DNA of 6,016 nucleotides from Tannerella sp. (lineage in GTDB: Bacteria; Bacteroidota; Bacteroidia; Bacteroidales; Tannerellaceae). The stretch is from assembly GCA_031289515.1 (NCBI GenBank), contig JAITPH010000126.1, forward strand, positions 1-6,016, in the 5' to 3' direction. The position numbers and the translations under genes are program-made. Positions 5,933 through 6,016 of the stretch are shown here, piece by piece; the stretch's first letter is position 1, and the number at the start of each line of letters is the position of its first letter. The notes beneath the pieces are model-generated. The model did no database searches. It worked only from the letters and a program-made list of their open reading frames with translations, and had not been told where the DNA came from.

Positions 5933-6016
5933 TTAATATTGTTTGATAACAGGTTTGGCAATTTTGGTAGCCAAGTGAATGAACTCCGTGTTTTTGTTGT
6001 CTTCAATCAGGATTTT
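5933..6016 (-). CDS. C-terminal end of an unidentified minus-strand gene (partial)
   Basis: Reading the minus strand from the right edge gives 27 codons and then a TAA (5933-5935). The residues run KILIEDNKNTEF, IHLATKIAK, then PVIKQY. The mix of Lys, Glu, Asp and Asn with regularly spaced Ile, Leu and Ala looks like a genuine soluble protein end rather than random translation. The opposite strand gives only a short hydrophobic reading from 5979. The true start lies beyond the window, so length and family are unknown. A small DNA-binding or antitoxin-type protein would fit the composition, but this is a guess and no family is recognised. It points the same way as the sigma gene, with 179 bases between them. 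Confidence 0.5.
   Translation of the reverse strand, partial: KILIEDNKNTEFIHLATKIAKPVIKQY

Noticed and set aside
5910..5945. Plus-strand promoter-like TTTG...TATTGTTTG, with a boxA-like TTCTTTGA, reading rightward
   Set aside because: The spacer is 23 bases and the -7 has three rather than two bases between TA and TTTG. It overlaps the end of the minus-strand reading frame, and no plus-strand gene or RNA is visible downstream within the window.

Overview
The window looks like a chromosomal segment from a member of the Bacteroidetes, most likely Bacteroidales. The evidence is a SusC/SusD outer-membrane pair, three consecutive lipoproteins whose mature N-termini begin with Cys followed by acidic residues, start codons with little or no Shine-Dalgarno sequence, and a TAnnTTTG-type -7 promoter element. 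No rRNA, tRNA, CRISPR array or insertion sequence is visible.

Left block, plus strand (1-4741): four tightly packed genes with gaps of 4, 19 and 12 bases. In order they are the C-terminal end of a SusC-family TonB-dependent transporter (cut by the window edge), a complete SusD/RagB-family lipoprotein, a lipoprotein with an HEHTH zinc-peptidase motif (Mx1-type putative zinc-binding metallopeptidase), and a DUF4302-type lipoprotein. This is a nutrient-uptake operon of the SusCD kind. The only visible enzyme is a probable protease, and no glycoside hydrolase or lyase is present. The simplest reading is a cell-surface complex in which SusD binds a ligand, SusC imports it using TonB energy, the peptidase trims a proteinaceous substrate, and the DUF4302 protein is an accessory surface binder. 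The substrate cannot be read from the sequence.

Centre (about 4742-4801): a strong hairpin flanked by A and T runs separates the operon from a convergent minus-strand operon and should terminate transcription in both directions.

Right block, minus strand (5753 down to 4802): an ECF-type sigma-70 factor overlaps by 17 bases with a small protein that has two predicted membrane helices and is probably its anti-sigma partner. It is not a FecR-type anti-sigma, and the pair converges on the SusCD operon, so I see no reason to assume it controls that operon. Upstream of the sigma gene is an AT-rich intergenic stretch (5754-5932) with a consensus -7 element and a 16-base palindrome. The last 84 bases (6016 down to 5933) read as the C-terminal tail of another minus-strand gene that I cannot identify.

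The families are recognisable, so nothing here is clearly a new system. The points most worth following are the peptidase/DUF4302-containing SusCD locus without carbohydrate enzymes, the non-canonical sigma/anti-sigma pair with its CxxC motif, and the unidentified partial gene at the right edge.
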